Source: Nematostella vectensis
Lineage: Eukaryota > Cnidaria > Anthozoa > Actiniaria > Edwardsiidae
Assembly: GCF_932526225.1 (NCBI RefSeq)
Contig: NC_064038.1
Location: 14,784,474 to 14,848,473 of the forward strand
Direction of reading: 5' to 3'
DNA length: 64,000 nt
Position numbers and translations under genes: made by a program. Below the pieces are notes generated by a model that was not told the DNA's origin, did no database searches, and saw nothing but the letters and a program-made list of their open reading frames with translations. How positions within the stretch are numbered: position 1 is the first letter of the stretch; each line of letters starts with the position of its first letter. Positions 1 through 13,713 of this stretch are shown one piece after another.

Positions 1-3000
1 CGACGCGTACGCCGACAGAGCAGCATGCGCAGTTGTGAGAAGCTCACTAAAGATGATCGATATTCGACGCGTAGACCTGCAGAAGAGTATGCGCAGTTGT
101 GCGAAGCTCACTAAAGACGATCGATATTCGACGCCTACGCCGGCAGAGGAGCATGCGCAGTTGTGCGAAGCTCACTAAAGACGATCGATATTCGACGCGT
201 ACGCCGGCAGAGGAGCATGAGAAGTTGTGCGAAGGTCGCTAAAGATGATCGATTTTCGACGTGTACACCTGCAGAAGAGTATGCGCAGTTGTGCGAAGCT
301 CACTAAAGATGATCGATATTCGACGCGTACGGCTGCAGAGGAGCATGCGCAGTTGTGCGAAGCTCACTAAAGATGATCGATATTCGACGCGTACGACGGC
401 AGAGGAGCATACGCAGTTGTGCGAAGCTCGCTAAAGATGATCGATATTCGACGCGTACGCCGGCAAATGAGTATGCGCAGTTGTGCGAAGCTCGCTAAAG
501 ATGATCGATATTCGACGCGTACCCAGGCAGAGGAGCATGCGCAGTTGTGAGAAGCTCACTAAAGATGATCGATATTCGACGCGTACGCCGGCAGAGGAGC
601 ATGCGCAGTTGTGCGAAGCTCACTAAAGATGATCGATATTCGACGCGTACGCCGACAGAGCAGCATGCGCAGTTGTGAGAAGCTCACTAAAGATGATCGA
701 TATTCGACGCGTACACCTGCAGAAGAGTATGCGCAGTTGTGCGAAGCTCACTAAAGACGATCGATATTCGACGCCTACGCCGGCAGAGGAGCATGCGCAG
801 TTGTGCGAAGCTCACTAAAGACGATCGATATTCGACGCGTACGCCGGCAGAGGAGCATGAGAAGTTGTGCGAAGGTCGATAAAGATGATCGATTTTCGAC
901 GTGTACACCTGCAGAAGAGTATGCGCAGTTGTGCGAAGCTCACTAAAGATGATCGATATTCGACGCGTACGGCTGCAGAGGAGCATGCGCAGTTGTGCGA
1001 AGCTCACTAAAGATGATCGATATTCGACGCGTACGACGGCAGAGGAGCATACGCAGTTGTGCGAAGCTCGCTAAAGATGATCGATATTCGACGCGTACGC
1101 CGGCAAATGAGTATGCGCAGTTGTGCGAAGCTCGTTAAAAATGATCGATATTCGACGCGTACCCAGGCAAAGGAGCATGCGCAGTTGTGCAAAGCTCGCT
1201 AAAGATGATCGATATTCGACGCGTACCCAGGCAAAGGAGCATGCGCAGTTGTGCGAAGCTCGCTAAAGACGATCGTTATTCGACGCGTACGCCGGCAGAA
1301 GAGCATACGCAGTTGTGCGAAGCTCGCTAAAGAGGATCGATATTCGACGCGTACCCAGGCAGAGCAGCATGCGCAGTTGTGCGAAGCTCACTAAAGACGA
1401 TCGATATTCGACGCGTACGCCGGCAGAAGAGCATGAGAAGTTGTGCGAAGGTCGCTAAAGATAATCGATTTTCGACGTGTACACCTGCAGAAGAGTATGC
1501 GCAGTTGTGCGAAGCTCACTAAAGATGATCGATATTCGACGCGTACGGCTGCAGAGGAGCATGCGCAGTTGTGCGAAGCTCACTAAAGATGATCGATATT
1601 CGACGCGTACGACGGCAGAGGAGCATACGCAGTTGTGCGAAGCTCACTAAAGATGATCGATATTCGACGCGTACGCCGGCAGAGGAGCATACGCAGTTGT
1701 GCGAAGCTCGCTAAAGATGATCGATATTCGACGCGTACCTAGGCAGAGGAGCATGCGCAGTTGTGCAAAGCTCACAAAAGATGATCGATATTCGACGCGT
1801 ACGCCTGCAGAGCAGCATGCGCAGTTGTGCGAATCTCACTAAAGACGATCGATATTCGACGCGTACCCAGGCAGAGGAGCATGCGCAGTTGTGCGAAGCT
1901 CACTAAAGACGATCGATATTCGACACGTACGCCGGCAGAGGAGCATGCGCAGTTGTGCGAAGCTCACTAAAGACGATCGATATTCGACGCGTACGCCGGC
2001 AGAGGAAAATGAGAAGTTGTGCGAAGGTCGCTAAAGATGATCGATTTTCGACGTGTACACCTGCAGAAGAGTATGTGCAGTTGTGCGAAGCTCACTAAAG
2101 ATGATCGATATTCGACGCGTACGGCTGCAGAGGAGCATGCGCAGTTGTGCGAAGCTCACTAAAGACGATCGATATTCGACGCGTACGCCGGCAGAGGAGC
2201 ATGCGCAGTTGTGCGAAGCTCACTAAAGACGATCGATATTCGACGCGTACGCCGCAGAGGAGCATGAGAAGTTGTGCGAAGGTCGCTAAAGATGATCGAT
2301 TTTCGACGTGTACACCTGCAGAAGATTATGCGCAGTTGTGCGAAGCTCACTAAAGATGATCGATATTCGACGCGTACGGCTGCAGAGAAGCATGCGCAGT
2401 TGTGCGAAGCTCACTAAAGATGATCGATATTCGACGCGTACGACGGCAGAGGAGCATACGCAGTTGTGCGAAGCTCGCTAAAGATGATCGATATTCGACG
2501 CGTACCCAGGCAAAGGAGCATGCGCAGTTGTGCAAAGCTCACAAAAGATGATCGATATTCGACGCGTACGCCGGCAGAGGAGTATGCGCAGTTGTGCGAA
2601 GCTCGCTAAAGATGATCGATATTCGACGCGTACCCAGGCAAAGGAGCATGCGCAGTTGTGCAAAGCTCACAAAAGATGATCGATATTCGGCGCGTACGCC
2701 GGCAGAGGAGCATACGCAGTTGTGCGAAGCTCGCTAAAGATGATCGATATTCGACGCGTACCCAGGCAAAGGAGCATGCGCAGTTGTGCAAAGCTCACAA
2801 AAGATGATCGATATTCGACGCGTACGCCTGCAGAGCAGCATGCGCAGTTGTGCGAAGCTCACTAAAGATGATCGATATTCGACGCGTACTCCGGCAGAGG
2901 AGCATGCGCAGTTGTGCAAAGCTCACAAAAGATGATCGATATTCGACGCGTACGCCTGCAGAGCAGCATGCGCAGTTGTGCGAAGCTCACTAAAGATGAT

Positions 3001-6000
3001 CGATATTCGACGCGTACTCCGGCAGAGGAGTATGCTCAGTTGTGCTAAGCTCGCTAAAGACGATCGATATTCGACGTGTACGCCGGCAGAAGAGTATGCG
3101 CAGTTGTGCGAAGCTCACTAAAGATGATCGATATTCGACGCGTACGCCGGCAGAGGAGCATGAGAAGTTGTGCGAAGGTCGCTAAAGATAATTGATTTTC
3201 GACGTGTACACCTGCAGAAGAGTATGCGCAGTTGTGCGAAGCTCACTAAAGATGATCGATATTCGACGAGTACGGCTGCAGAGGAGCATGCGCAGTTGTG
3301 CGAAGCTCACTAAAGATGATCGATATTCGACGCGTACGCCGGAAGAGGAGCATACGCAGTTGTGCGAAGCTCGCTAAAGATGATCGATATTCGACGCGTA
3401 CCCAGGCAGAGGAGCATGAGCAGTTGTGCAGAGCTCACAAAAGATGATCGATATTCGACGCGTACGCCTGAAGAGCAGCATGCGCAGTTGTGCGAAGCTC
3501 ACTAAAGACGATCGATATTCGACGCGTACGCCGGCAGAGGAGCATGCGCAGTTGTGCGAAGCTCACTAAAGACGATCGATATTCCACGCCCACGACGGCA
3601 GAGAAGCATGCGCAGTTGTGCAAAGCTCGCTAAAGATGATCAATATTCGACGCCCACGACGGCAGAGGAGCATGCTCCGTTGTGCGAAGCTCACTAAAGA
3701 TGATCGATATTCGACGCCTACGACGGCAGAGGAGCATGAGAAGTTGTGCGAAGGTCGCTAAAGACGATCGATATTCGACGCGTACGCCGGCAGAGGAGCA
3801 TGCGCAGTTGTGCGAAGCTCACTAAAGACGATCGATATTCGACGCGTACGCCGCAGAGGAGCATGAGAAGTTGTGCGAAGGTCGCTAAAGATGATCGATT
3901 TTTGACGTGTACACCTGCAGAAGAGTATGCGCAGTTGTGCGAAGCTCACTAAAGACGATCGATATTCGACGCGTACTCCGGCAGAGGAGTATGCTCAGTT
4001 GTGCTAAGCTCGCGAAAGACGATCGATATTCGACGTGTACGCCGGCAGAAGAGTATGCGCAGTTGTGCGAAGCTCACTAAAGATGATCGATATTCGACGC
4101 GTACGCCGGCAGAGGAGCATGAGAAGTTGTGCGAATGTAGCTAAAGATAATTGATTTTCGACGTGTACACCTGCAGAAGAGTATGCGCAGTTGTGCGAAG
4201 CTCACTAAAGATGATCGATATTCGACGCGTACGGCTGCAGAGGAGCATGCGCAGTTGAGCAAAGCTCACTAAAGATGATCGATATTCGAAGCGTACGCCG
4301 GCAGAGGAGCATATGCAGTTGTGCGAAGCTCGCTAAAGATGATCGATATTCGACGCGTACCCAGGCAGAGGAGCATGCGCAGTTGTGCGAAGCTCACTAA
4401 AGACGATCGATATTCGACGCGTACGCCGGCAGAGTTGCATGCGCAATTGTGCGAAGCTCACTAAAGACGATCGATATTCGACGCGTACGCCGGCAGAGGA
4501 GCATGAGAAGTTGTGCGAAGGTCGCTAAAGATGATCGATTTTCGACTTGTACACCTGCAGAAGAGTATGCGCAGTTGTGCGAAGCTCACTAAAGACGATC
4601 GATATTCGACGCGTACGGCTGCAGAGGAGCATGCGCAGTTGTGCGAAGCTCACTAAAAACGATCGATATTCGACGCGTACGCCGGCAGAGGAGCATACGC
4701 AGTTGTGCGAATCTCGCTAAAGATGATCGATATTCGACGAGTACCCAGGCAAAGGAGCATGCGCAGTTGTGCAAAGCTCACAAAAGATGATCGATATTCG
4801 ACGCGTACGCCGGCAGAGGAGTATGCGCAGTTGTGCGAAGCTCGCTAAAGACTCTCGATATTCGACGCGTACGCCGGCAGAGGAGCATGCGCAATTGTGC
4901 GAAGCTAACTAAAGACGATCGATATTCGACGCGTACGCCGGCAGAGGAGCATGAGAAGTTGTGCGAAGGTCGCTAAAGATGATCGATTTTCGACTTGTAC
5001 ACCTGCAGAAGAGTATGCGCAGTTGTGCGAAGCTCACTAAAGACGATCGATATTCGACGCGTACGGCTGCAGAGGAGCATGCGCAGTTGTGCGAAGCTCA
5101 CTAAAGACGATCGATATTCGACGCGTACGCCGGCAGAGGAGCATACGCAGTTGTGCGAATCTCGCTAAAGATGATCGATATTCGACGAGTACCCAGGCAA
5201 AGGAGCATGCGCAGTTGTGCAAAGCTCACAAAAGATGATCGATATTCGACGCGTACGCCGTCAGAGGAGCATACGCAGTTGTGCGAAGCTCGCTAAAGAC
5301 GATCGATATTCGAAGCGTACGCCGGCAGAGGAGCATGCGTAGTTGTGCGAAGCTCGCTAAAGACGATCGATATTCGACGCGTACGCCGGCAGAGCAGTAT
5401 GCTCAGTTGTGCGGAGCTCCCTAAAGATGATCGATATTCGACGCGTACGCCGGCAGAGGAGCATGCTCAGTTGTGCGAAGCTCGCTAAACATGATCGATA
5501 TTCGACGCGTACGTCGGCAGAGTAGCATTCGCAGTTGTTCGAAGCTCGCTAAAGATTATCGATATTCGACGCTTACGCCGGTAGAGGAGCATGCGCAGTT
5601 GTTCGAAGCTCGCTAAAGCCGATCGATATTCGACGCGTACGCCGGCAGAGGAGCATGCTCAGTTGTGCAAAGCTCACTAAAGATGATCGATATTCAACGC
5701 GTACGCCTGCAGAGGAGCATGCGCAGTTGTGCGAAGCTAGCTAAAGACGATGGATATTCGACGCGTAACCCGGCAGTGGAGTATGCTCTGTTTTGCAGAG
5801 CTCGCTAAAGATGATCGATATTCGTTGCGTACTCCGGCAGAGGAGCATGCGCAGTTGTGCGAAGCTCGCTAAAGACGATCGATATTCCACGCATACGCTG
5901 GCAGAAGAGCATGCGCAGTTGTGTGACGCTCGCTAAAGACGATCGATATTCGACGCGTACGCCGGCAGAGGAGCATGCTCAGTTGTGCGAAGCTCGCTAA

Positions 6001-9000
6001 AGACGATCAAAATTCGACGCGTACTCCGGCAGAGGAGCATGCTCAGTTGTGCGAAGCTCGCTAAAGACGATCGATATTCGACGCGTACGCCGGCAGAGGA
6101 GCATGCTCAGTTGTGTGAAGCTCGCTAAAGGCGATCGATATTCGACGTGTACGCCGGCGCGGAGCATGATCAGTTGTGCGAAGCTCACTAAAGATTATCG
6201 ATATTCGACGCGTACGCCGGCAGAGGAGCATGCGCAGTTGTGCGAAGCTTGCTAAAGACGATCGATATTCGACTCGTACTCCGGCAGTGGATCATGATCA
6301 GTTGTGCGAATATCGCTAAATACGATCGATATTCGACGCGTACGCCTGCAGAGGAGCAGTCTAAGTTGTGCGAAGCTCGCTAAAGATGATCGATATTCGA
6401 CGCGTACGCCGGCAGAGGAGCATGCGTATTTGTGCGAAGCTCGCTGAAGATGATCGATATTCGACGCGTACGCCTGCAGAAGAGCATGCGCAGTTGTGCG
6501 AAGCTAGCTAAAGACGATCAATATTCGACGCGTACGCCGGCAGAGGAGCATGCTCAGTTTTGAGAATTCGTTAAAGATGATCGATATTTGACGCGTACGC
6601 CGGCAGAGGAGCATGCTCAGTTGTGCGAGCTCGCTAAAGATGATCGATATTCGACGCGTACGCCAGCAGAGGAGCATGCGCAGTTCTGCGAAGCTCACTA
6701 AAGATGATCGATATTCGACGCGTACGCCGGCAGAGGAGCATGCTCAGTTGTGCGAAGGTCACTAAAGATGATCTATATTGGACGCGTACTCCGGCAGTGG
6801 AGCATGCTCAGTTGTGCGAAGCTCGCTGAAGACGATCGATATTTGACGCGTACGCCGGCAGAGGAGCATGCTCAGTTTTGCGAAGCTCGCTAGAGACGAT
6901 CGATATTTGACGCGTACGCCGGCAGAGGAACATGCGCAGTTGTGTGAAGCTCACTAAAGAGGATCGATATTCGACGCGTAAACCGGCAGAGGAGCATGCG
7001 CAGTTGTGCGAAGCTCGCTAAAGACGATCGATATTTGACGCGTACGCCAGAAGAGGAGCATGCTCAGTTGTGCGAAGCTTGCTAAAGACGATCGATATTC
7101 GACGCGTACACCGGCAGAGGAGCATGCTCAATTGTGCGAGCTCGCTAATGATGATCGATATTCGACGCTTACGCCCTTGTGCGAAGCTCGCTAAAGATGA
7201 TCGATATTCGACGCGTACGCCGGCAGAGGATCATGCGCAGTTGTGCGAAGCTTGCTAAAGATGATCGATATTCGACGCGTACGCCAGCAGAGGAGCATGC
7301 GCAGTTGTGCGAAGCTCACGAAAGATGATCGATATTCGATGCGTACGCCGGCAGATGAGCATGCTCAGTTGTGCGAAGCTCACTAAAGATGATCGATATT
7401 CGACGCGTACGCCGGCAGAGGAGCATGCGCAGTTGTTCAAATCTCGCTAAAGACGATCGATATTTAAAGCGAACGCCAGAAGAGGAGCATGCGCGGTTGT
7501 GCGAAGCTCACTAAAGATGATCGATATTTGACGCGTACGCCGACAGAGGAGCATGCTCAGTTGTGCGAAGCTCGCTGAAGACGATCGATATTTGACGCGT
7601 AAACCGGCTGGGGAGCATGCGCAGTTGTGCGAAGCTCGCTAAAGATGATCGATATTCGACGCGTACGCCGGCAGAGGAGCATGCGCAGTTGTGCGAAGCT
7701 CGCTAAAGATGATCGATATTCGACGCTAACGCCGGTAGAGGAGCATGCGCAGTTGCGCGAAGCTCACTAAAGATGATCGATATTCGAAGCGTACGCCGGC
7801 AGAGGAGCATGCGTAGTTGTGCGAAGCTCGCTAAAGACGATCGATATTCGACGCGTACGCCGGCAGAGCAGTATGCTCAGTTGTGCGGAGCCCCCTAAAG
7901 ATGATCGATATTCGACGCGTACGCCGGCAGAGGAGCATGCTCAGTTGTGCGAAGCTCGCTAAACATGATCGATATTCGACGCGTACGTCGGCAGAGTAGC
8001 ATTCGCAGTTGTTCGAAGCTCGCTAAAGATTATCGATATTCGACGCTTACGCCGGTAGAGGAGCATGCGCAGTTGTTCGAAGCTCGTTAAAGCCGATCGA
8101 TATTCGACGCGTACGCCGGCAGAGGAGCATGCTCAGTTGTGCAAAGCTCACTAAAGATGATCGATATTCAACGCGTACGCCTGCAGAGGAGCATGCGCAG
8201 TTGTGCGAAGCTAGCTAAAGACGATGATATTCGACGCGTAACCCGGCAGTGGAGTATGCTCAGTTTTGCAAAGCTCGCTAAAGATGATCGATATTCGTCG
8301 CGTACTCCGGCAGAGGAGCATGCGCAGTTGTGCGAAGCTCGCTAAAGACGATCGATATTCCACGCATACGCTGGCAGAGGAGCATGCGCAGTTGTGTGAC
8401 GCTCGCTAAAGAAGATCGATATTCGACGCGTACGCCGGCAGAGGAGCATGCTCAGTTGTGCGAAGCTCGCTAAAGACGATCAAAATTCGACGCGTACTCC
8501 GGCAGAGGAGCATGCTCAGTTGTGCGAAGCTCGCTAAAGACGATCGATATTCGACGCGTACGCCGGCAGAGGAGCATGCTCAGTTGTGGGAAGCTCGCTA
8601 AAGGCGATCGATATTCGACGTGTACGCCGGCGCGGAGCATGATCAGTTGTGCAAATCTCACTAAAGATTATCGATATTCGACGCGTACGCCGGCAGAGGA
8701 GCATGCGCAGTTGTGCGAAGCTTGCTAAAGACGATCGATATTCGACTCGTACTCCGGCAGTGGATCATGATCAGTTGTGCGAATATCGCTAAATACGATC
8801 GATATTCGACGCGTACGCCAAGAGAGGAGCAGTCTAAGTTGTGCGAAGCTCGCTAAAGATGATCGATATTCGACGCGTACGCCGGCAGAGGAGCATGCGT
8901 ATTTGTGCGAAGCTCGCTAAAGATGATCGATATTCGACGCGTACTCCTGCAGAGGAGCATGCGCAGTTGTGCGAAGCTAGCTAAAGACGATCAATATTCG

Positions 9001-9902
9001 ACGCGTACGCCGGCAGAGGAGCATGCTCAGTTGTGCGAAGCTCGTTAAAGGCGACCGAAATTCGACGCGTACGCCGGCAGAGGAGCATGCTCAGTTGTGC
9101 AAAGCTCGCTAAAGACGAACGATATTCGACGCGTACGCCGGCAGAGGAGCATGCTCAAATTTGCGAAGCTCTCTAAAGACGATCGATATTCGACGCGTAC
9201 GCCGGCAGAGGAGCATGCGCAGTTGTACAAAGCTCGCTAAAGACGATCGATATTCGACTCGTACTCCGGCAGTGGATCATGATCAGTTGTGCGAATATCG
9301 CTAAAGACGATCGATATTCGAAGCGTACGCCAAGAGAGGAGCAGGCTAAGTTGTGCGAAGCTCACAAAAGATGATCGATATTCGACGCGTACGCCTGCAG
9401 AGGAGCATGTGCAGTTGTGCGAAGCTCGCTAAAGACGATGGATATTCGACGCGTACCCCGGCAGTGGAGTATGCTCAGTTTTGCAAAGCTTGCTAAAGAT
9501 GATCGATATTCGTCGCGTACTCCGGCAGAGGAGCAAGCGCAGTTTTGCGAAGCTCGCTAAAGACGATCGATATTACACGCATACGCTGGCAGAGGAGCAT
9601 GCGCAGTTGTGTGACGCTCGCTAAAGACGATCGATATTCGACGCGTACGCCGGTAGAGGAGCATGCTCAGTTGTGCGAAGCTCGCTAAATACGATTGAAA
9701 TTCGACGCGTACGCCGGCAGAGGAGAATGTTCAGTTAGGCGAAGCTCGCTAAATACGATTGAAATTTGACGCTTACGCCGGCAGAGGAGCATGCTCAGTT
9801 GTGCGAAGCTCGCTAAAGACGATCGATATTCGACGTGTACGCCGGCAGAGGAGCATGCTCAGTTTTGCGAAGCTCGCTAAAGACGATCGATATCCGACGC
9901 GT
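1..9902. repeat. 64-bp tandem satellite array with higher-order repeats
   Basis: About 155 head-to-tail copies of a 64-bp monomer fill the first 9.9 kb. Each copy contains a GATCGATATTCGACGCGTAC core followed by a GGCAGAGGAGCATGC segment and a GTTGTGCGAAGCTC segment. Variants are organised in blocks: the first 640 bp (ten monomers) recur at 641; a seven-monomer block around 4541 recurs at 4988; and about 1.25 kb at 5305-6560 recurs at 7780-9030 (offset about 2474). Monomers in the second half carry GCTCAGTTGT more often than GCGCAGTTGT. No gene is visible. Short open frames exist on both strands only because the monomer lacks stops in some phases. The array is open at the left window edge. 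Confidence 0.97.
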
Positions 9903-10195
9903 TCACTGGTACTTCCAGCGTCGAACCGCCTCCTACCAAGGACCTGGCACGTGATTGGTAGAAAAAGTAGAACATTGAGAAACTACCAAGAAACTGGCAC
10001 GTGATTGGTAGAAAATGTAGAACATTGAGAAACTACCAAGAAACTGGCACGTGATTGGTAGAAAAAGTAGAACATTGAGAAACTACCAAGAAACTGGCAC
10101 GTGATTGGTAGAAAAGGTAGAACATTGAGAAACTACAAAGAAACTGGCACGTGATTGGTAGAAAAAGTAGAACATTGAGAAAAAATGTGTTTTAA
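9903..10195. repeat. 50-bp minisatellite, five copies
   Basis: Directly after the satellite, the block GGCACGTGATTGGTAGAAAA recurs at 9946, 9996, 10046, 10096 and 10146, an exact 50-bp period. The spacer contains GTAGAACATTGAGAAACTAC. The copies are nearly identical, differing at one or two positions. The last copy runs into AT-rich unique DNA at about 10190. CACGTG is a palindrome in every unit. No coding potential. Confidence 0.95.
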
Positions 10196-10685
10196 ACATA
10201 CACAGTTGAACCTTTATTTAGTAAAAAGTGGGACCGCAAGCTCACATTTGTAAAACTGGACGAGTTTACATTCAAAATTCAATATATAGAGAAATACCGT
10301 CGGAATAGCCTAAAGCGTATCATTTGAAGCGTGCTTATCTAATAAAATGTGTATGTGTGTGTGTGTGTCGTGGAGGGGGGGGGGGGGGGGGGGGGTCGAC
10401 GACCCAAGCGTACATAGATCCTGTTTTCCTGGCCTGGCGAAGTTTTCGGGGAAGTCACATCGTTCTGCTCATGTTTGTGAGTCCTCAAGTAAATGTTGAT
10501 GCTTTTGCAGTATTAATGATTGCTGCAGGCTGAAAAACCTATCCCTGGCCGCCTTTCCATCACGTGATCATTTATCATTTATCATCCATCTTTAGTCTTC
10601 ATTCGTGACACTCTTTTTTTGCGCATGCGCCATTTATAGGACGCCGGGTGCTTAAGCAACATTTCACGAGTAACCTTAAGGATAA
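10196..10685. other. Gene-free stretch with TG and poly-G tracts
   Basis: AT-rich DNA with a (TG)n run at about 10351-10368 and a 21-base G tract at 10375-10395. No reading frame with family character was seen. Confidence 0.7.
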
Positions 10686-11085
10686 AGAAATATTATGAAG
10701 TAATCATAAGGATTAAAGGTCTATTCACTATCGAAGAATTTCGATTAGCACTCACTAAAATGAACAAAACTGCAGGATTTGACGGCATTCATTCTAGTTG
10801 AATCCTATCTTTTATTCTGGGGAGATGTGAAACGGTACGCAGTTGATTGCATTTGTAAGCAATTTGGCAAATAGGCAATTGTCAATCTCTCAAAGGCGTG
10901 ACAAAATGCTCCAAAAAAATTGGCACGCAATTTCCCTATTAAATTTAGATTATAGAATTGCAACAAAAGACAGTCTAGAAAAATTCCTACCAGCGATTAT
11001 AAGTAGCAATCAAGCTGAATATGTTAAAGACCGATACATAGGGGAGAAAATTCTTCTAATTGCGGACACTTTATAGATTGTGTAT
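10686..11085 (+). pseudogene. Decayed non-LTR (LINE) reverse transcriptase fragment
   Basis: Plus-strand translation in more than one frame gives the N-terminal part of a LINE-type reverse transcriptase. Near 10710-10800 there is a stretch including ALTKMNKTAGFDGIHS, the region before RT block 1. At 10900-11076 come WHAISLLNLDYRIATK and AEYVKDRYIGEKILLIADTL, typical of RT blocks 1-2 of L1/Tx1-like elements. Stops near 10800 and 11075 and a frame change show that it is dead. The rest of the element, including the catalytic FADD block, is absent. Family assignment is by eye. Confidence 0.7.
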
Positions 11086-11469
11086 CAAAAGGTAAACTAT
11101 CAGGTAAAGCGCTCTTTTTATATTTTACCATTGATTGTGGTTGTTTCTCCAACAAACCAACTTGCTGAGGGCAGTGGCTGTTTTGTCGACATTTTGGGAG
11201 GTGGCTAATCTATGCTCTGTAGAATTAAGTTTATAAACCCCAACGCATAATCAATTTTTTTACATCTTTTTATTGAATATAGATGGATAGATAGATGGAT
11301 AGATAGGTAGATAAAGAGATGGATAGATATATGGTGTATCTCAGCCTATAGCGACCTTAAAGCTTGAATTGTAGGCTAGACACGTACAATGACACTAAGA
11401 AATACAAAAAAAAACTACAATTGTAATATACATTCGTAATAAACTACCGATTCCGCTTAAACTTGACCG
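11086..11469. other. Gene-free AT-rich stretch with GATA microsatellite
   Basis: No gene seen. A degenerate (ATAG/GATGGATA)n microsatellite lies at about 11277-11335. Confidence 0.7.
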
Positions 11470-11765
11470 TTACAAAGTCAGATAACCTATTCGTGCAAGT
11501 TGGCAACTTAGAAGTAGATGTACTGGGTCTTGATGACATCGCACAGCAATTCTTGACAACACGATCATGTATCTAGGAAAAGATGCACTTGTTTTTGCGC
11601 CTAACTCCCATTCTACTGCATCTGTGAAAGGAATATGCGTCCACACTATCCCAAGTGCCCTGTTATGGACGTTTTCTAACATTTAGTTGATGTACTTAGG
11701 CAGGCTAGCAAATGCTACAGATGCGTATTCTAGTCTGGATCTGGTTAACGCCTAATTAACTGGGA
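11470..11765 (-). pseudogene. 3' remnant of a second non-LTR retrotransposon
   Basis: On the minus strand the frame reads ALTRSRLEYASVAFASLP, a stop, then MLENVHNRALGIVW. This is the residue pattern seen near the C-terminus of CR1/RTE-like reverse transcriptase proteins (LExxQxRAxxII). It is in the opposite orientation to the LINE fragment at 10686, so it is a separate insertion. Only the tail survives and one stop interrupts it. Confidence 0.55.
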
Positions 11766-13116
11766 TAATGCTTTATACAAAATCTTACAGCAATAAATGA
11801 TATATACATGTGATTCAAGTGCTTTAAGTTCTCCGCTAATACCAATTCGCATCAGGTATTTGTATCTAGGCCAACTTCGTTTTCTCCGTTTGATTGATAG
11901 TTGCCAGAGTACATGAAATGTTCTATACTACAAGATATTTTAAAGGCGCTTCGCGCATGCTCTATCTGTGACGTATCTTGACATGCTGTGCTGGCTCACT
12001 CTAAACACGGGTATCCCAATTGTTGGTTGAGATCCACGCCTGCTCTAGCTGTTGTCGTATTTCCGAGACTCTGAGCTTCCAATTGGTCGCATCCCAGTAG
12101 CACATGTCAATCACCTCTCGTATCTATGGAGATGATTCATTAGCACATCAAATGTCAATCGATGCATTGGCATATCAACGTCAATCAATTTTCAATTGTA
12201 TCTATGAAGACGATGTTAATCGCTTTTCCTATCTATGACGCTAAATTATTAGCACATGTCAATCAATTTACAGACAAAGAAAGCAATCGTCCCTGTTGGC
12301 AAGCTTTACATTTAAACGAAATTTTACGCTTTTTTAAGATCACATTTCTCTTAGAATTATTTGGGAGGAGGATGCGGGGAGCGGATTAAGGAAGCGTTCG
12401 GTAACTTTCAGAAGAGGGAAACAACGACGCGCATAATCTATCGAAAAAGTTATACCAGCGATACCGCTAAATATAAATCAAACGAATAAGATTTAATGGT
12501 AGAAATGTACTGAAATTAAAATTTACTGCACCTGGTTTTTGTAAGATGTAAAAATCGCAATTCTTACTTTAAAAATTTATGTGCATGAATAATATGCTAG
12601 AGCAAACCCCCCCCCCCCCCCCCCCCGGCGTCCTTTTGTTCAGCTTACCTGTGCACTTATTTCTTTGTCGTACCCACAGCTTTGCAGAGTCAGTTGTTGA
12701 AGCTTTCCAAGTTGACGGACGTCTTTCCGATAAGCTTCTGTACCTCTTCTGGAGATAATCCTGGCGGTTTCGTAACCTCCGATACATACTTTGATGGAAG
12801 AAGTCTGCAGGTCACAAGAGGGACAATATCTAGAAATTGCACAACTTGGTCACACCACTGTCAGGTCACGCCATGTCACAGTCGCACAACCGACACCTAA
12901 TGTTACACCATATCACGGTTATAGTATCACTACGCTATGTCATGTGACGGTCCAAACATTGTCATGTTACAACTTGAAACAGTCACATTGCCGTTGCACT
13001 TACTCATTCAAAGAAGCCTCACACTCAAATCGCACAACCATGCAAAAAATAATACTGTCACGCAGGGCCGTCAATAGTGGGTGTGTATGCGGGGCGGTAC
13101 CCTGCCCATTTAAGTC
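11766..13116. other. Gene-free stretch with poly-C tract
   Basis: Unique-looking AT-rich DNA. It contains loose repeats of a CACATGTCAATCA-like motif at 12090-12265, a 20-base C tract at 12607-12626, and a region rich in GTCACA/TGTCAC words at 12840-13060. No supported gene on either strand. Confidence 0.6.
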
Positions 13117-13122
13117 GTAATT
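13117..13122. repeat. Target-site duplication, left copy (GTAATT)
   Basis: GTAATT abuts the left terminal inverted repeat and is repeated exactly at 23498-23503 beyond the right one. A 6-bp duplication is the size produced by Polinton/Maverick-type integrases. Confidence 0.9.
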
Positions 13123-13545
13123 GGGGGGACTGGGGGGTTTCAGAGGAACTGGTGTGAGGCGTGGATCGCCCCTCCGGGCCTCCCAGCACCGTCTCCCGTC
13201 TTAGGCTTGGGAGACGCGAATCGTCCCTCCGAGCCCCCCAGCTCCGTCTCTATATATCGAGCGTATAATGTTTCACGTACATGAACAATCGGCAAAAGCT
13301 AATGTGGGCCAAATCGATTTCACGTACATAGATGATTTTGGCCAAATCGATTTCAGATAATCTTTCGCGTACATAAACAATCGGCAAAAGCTAATGTAGG
13401 CCAAATCGATTTCACGTACGTAAACAATCGGCAAAAGTTAATGTAGGCAAAATAGATTTCGCGAACACGAATAATCAATTAGGGGCAGGTTTTTGCGTAC
13501 ATGAATAATCAATTAGGGCCGGTGCTTCGCGTGCATGAATAATTA
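13123..13545 (+). repeat. Left terminal inverted repeat
   Basis: The outer end is GGGGGGACTGGGGGG. The arm matches the reverse complement of 23073-23497 with only scattered differences over about 423 bp. It has two zones: an outer GC-rich zone with short inverted GGGAGACG/CGTCTCCC-type words, and an inner zone with three tandem units of about 42 bp containing AATCGGCAAAAGCTAATGT and CCAAATCGATTTCACGTAC. The internal tandem units could be transcription or replication signals, but that is speculation. Confidence 0.95.
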
Positions 13546-13713
13546 GGGTGTAGGCCGGGCGCGTGCAAGCCCAAGAACTTGCGCGTACACGACTTTTTGG
13601 GGCAAATAGCGTTGGGCCGCGAAAACGAGGAGGGCCGCCAACCTACGGAGCGTGGAGCAACCGTTTTTCGGCCGTGAGTTCAAAGCCGCCGACGTGGCGT
13701 TTAAACCTGAGTT

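Noticed and set aside
687-9230. Many 61-106 aa ORFs in the first 9 kb on both strands
   Set aside because: They are the 64-bp satellite read in open phases; sequences repeat with the monomer and lack any gene context.
1-9902. CRISPR-like regular repeat
   Set aside because: Units are contiguous with no unique spacers, and the window is eukaryotic.
12569-13120. Short ORFs around the poly-C tract
   Set aside because: Overlap on both strands, low complexity, no motif.
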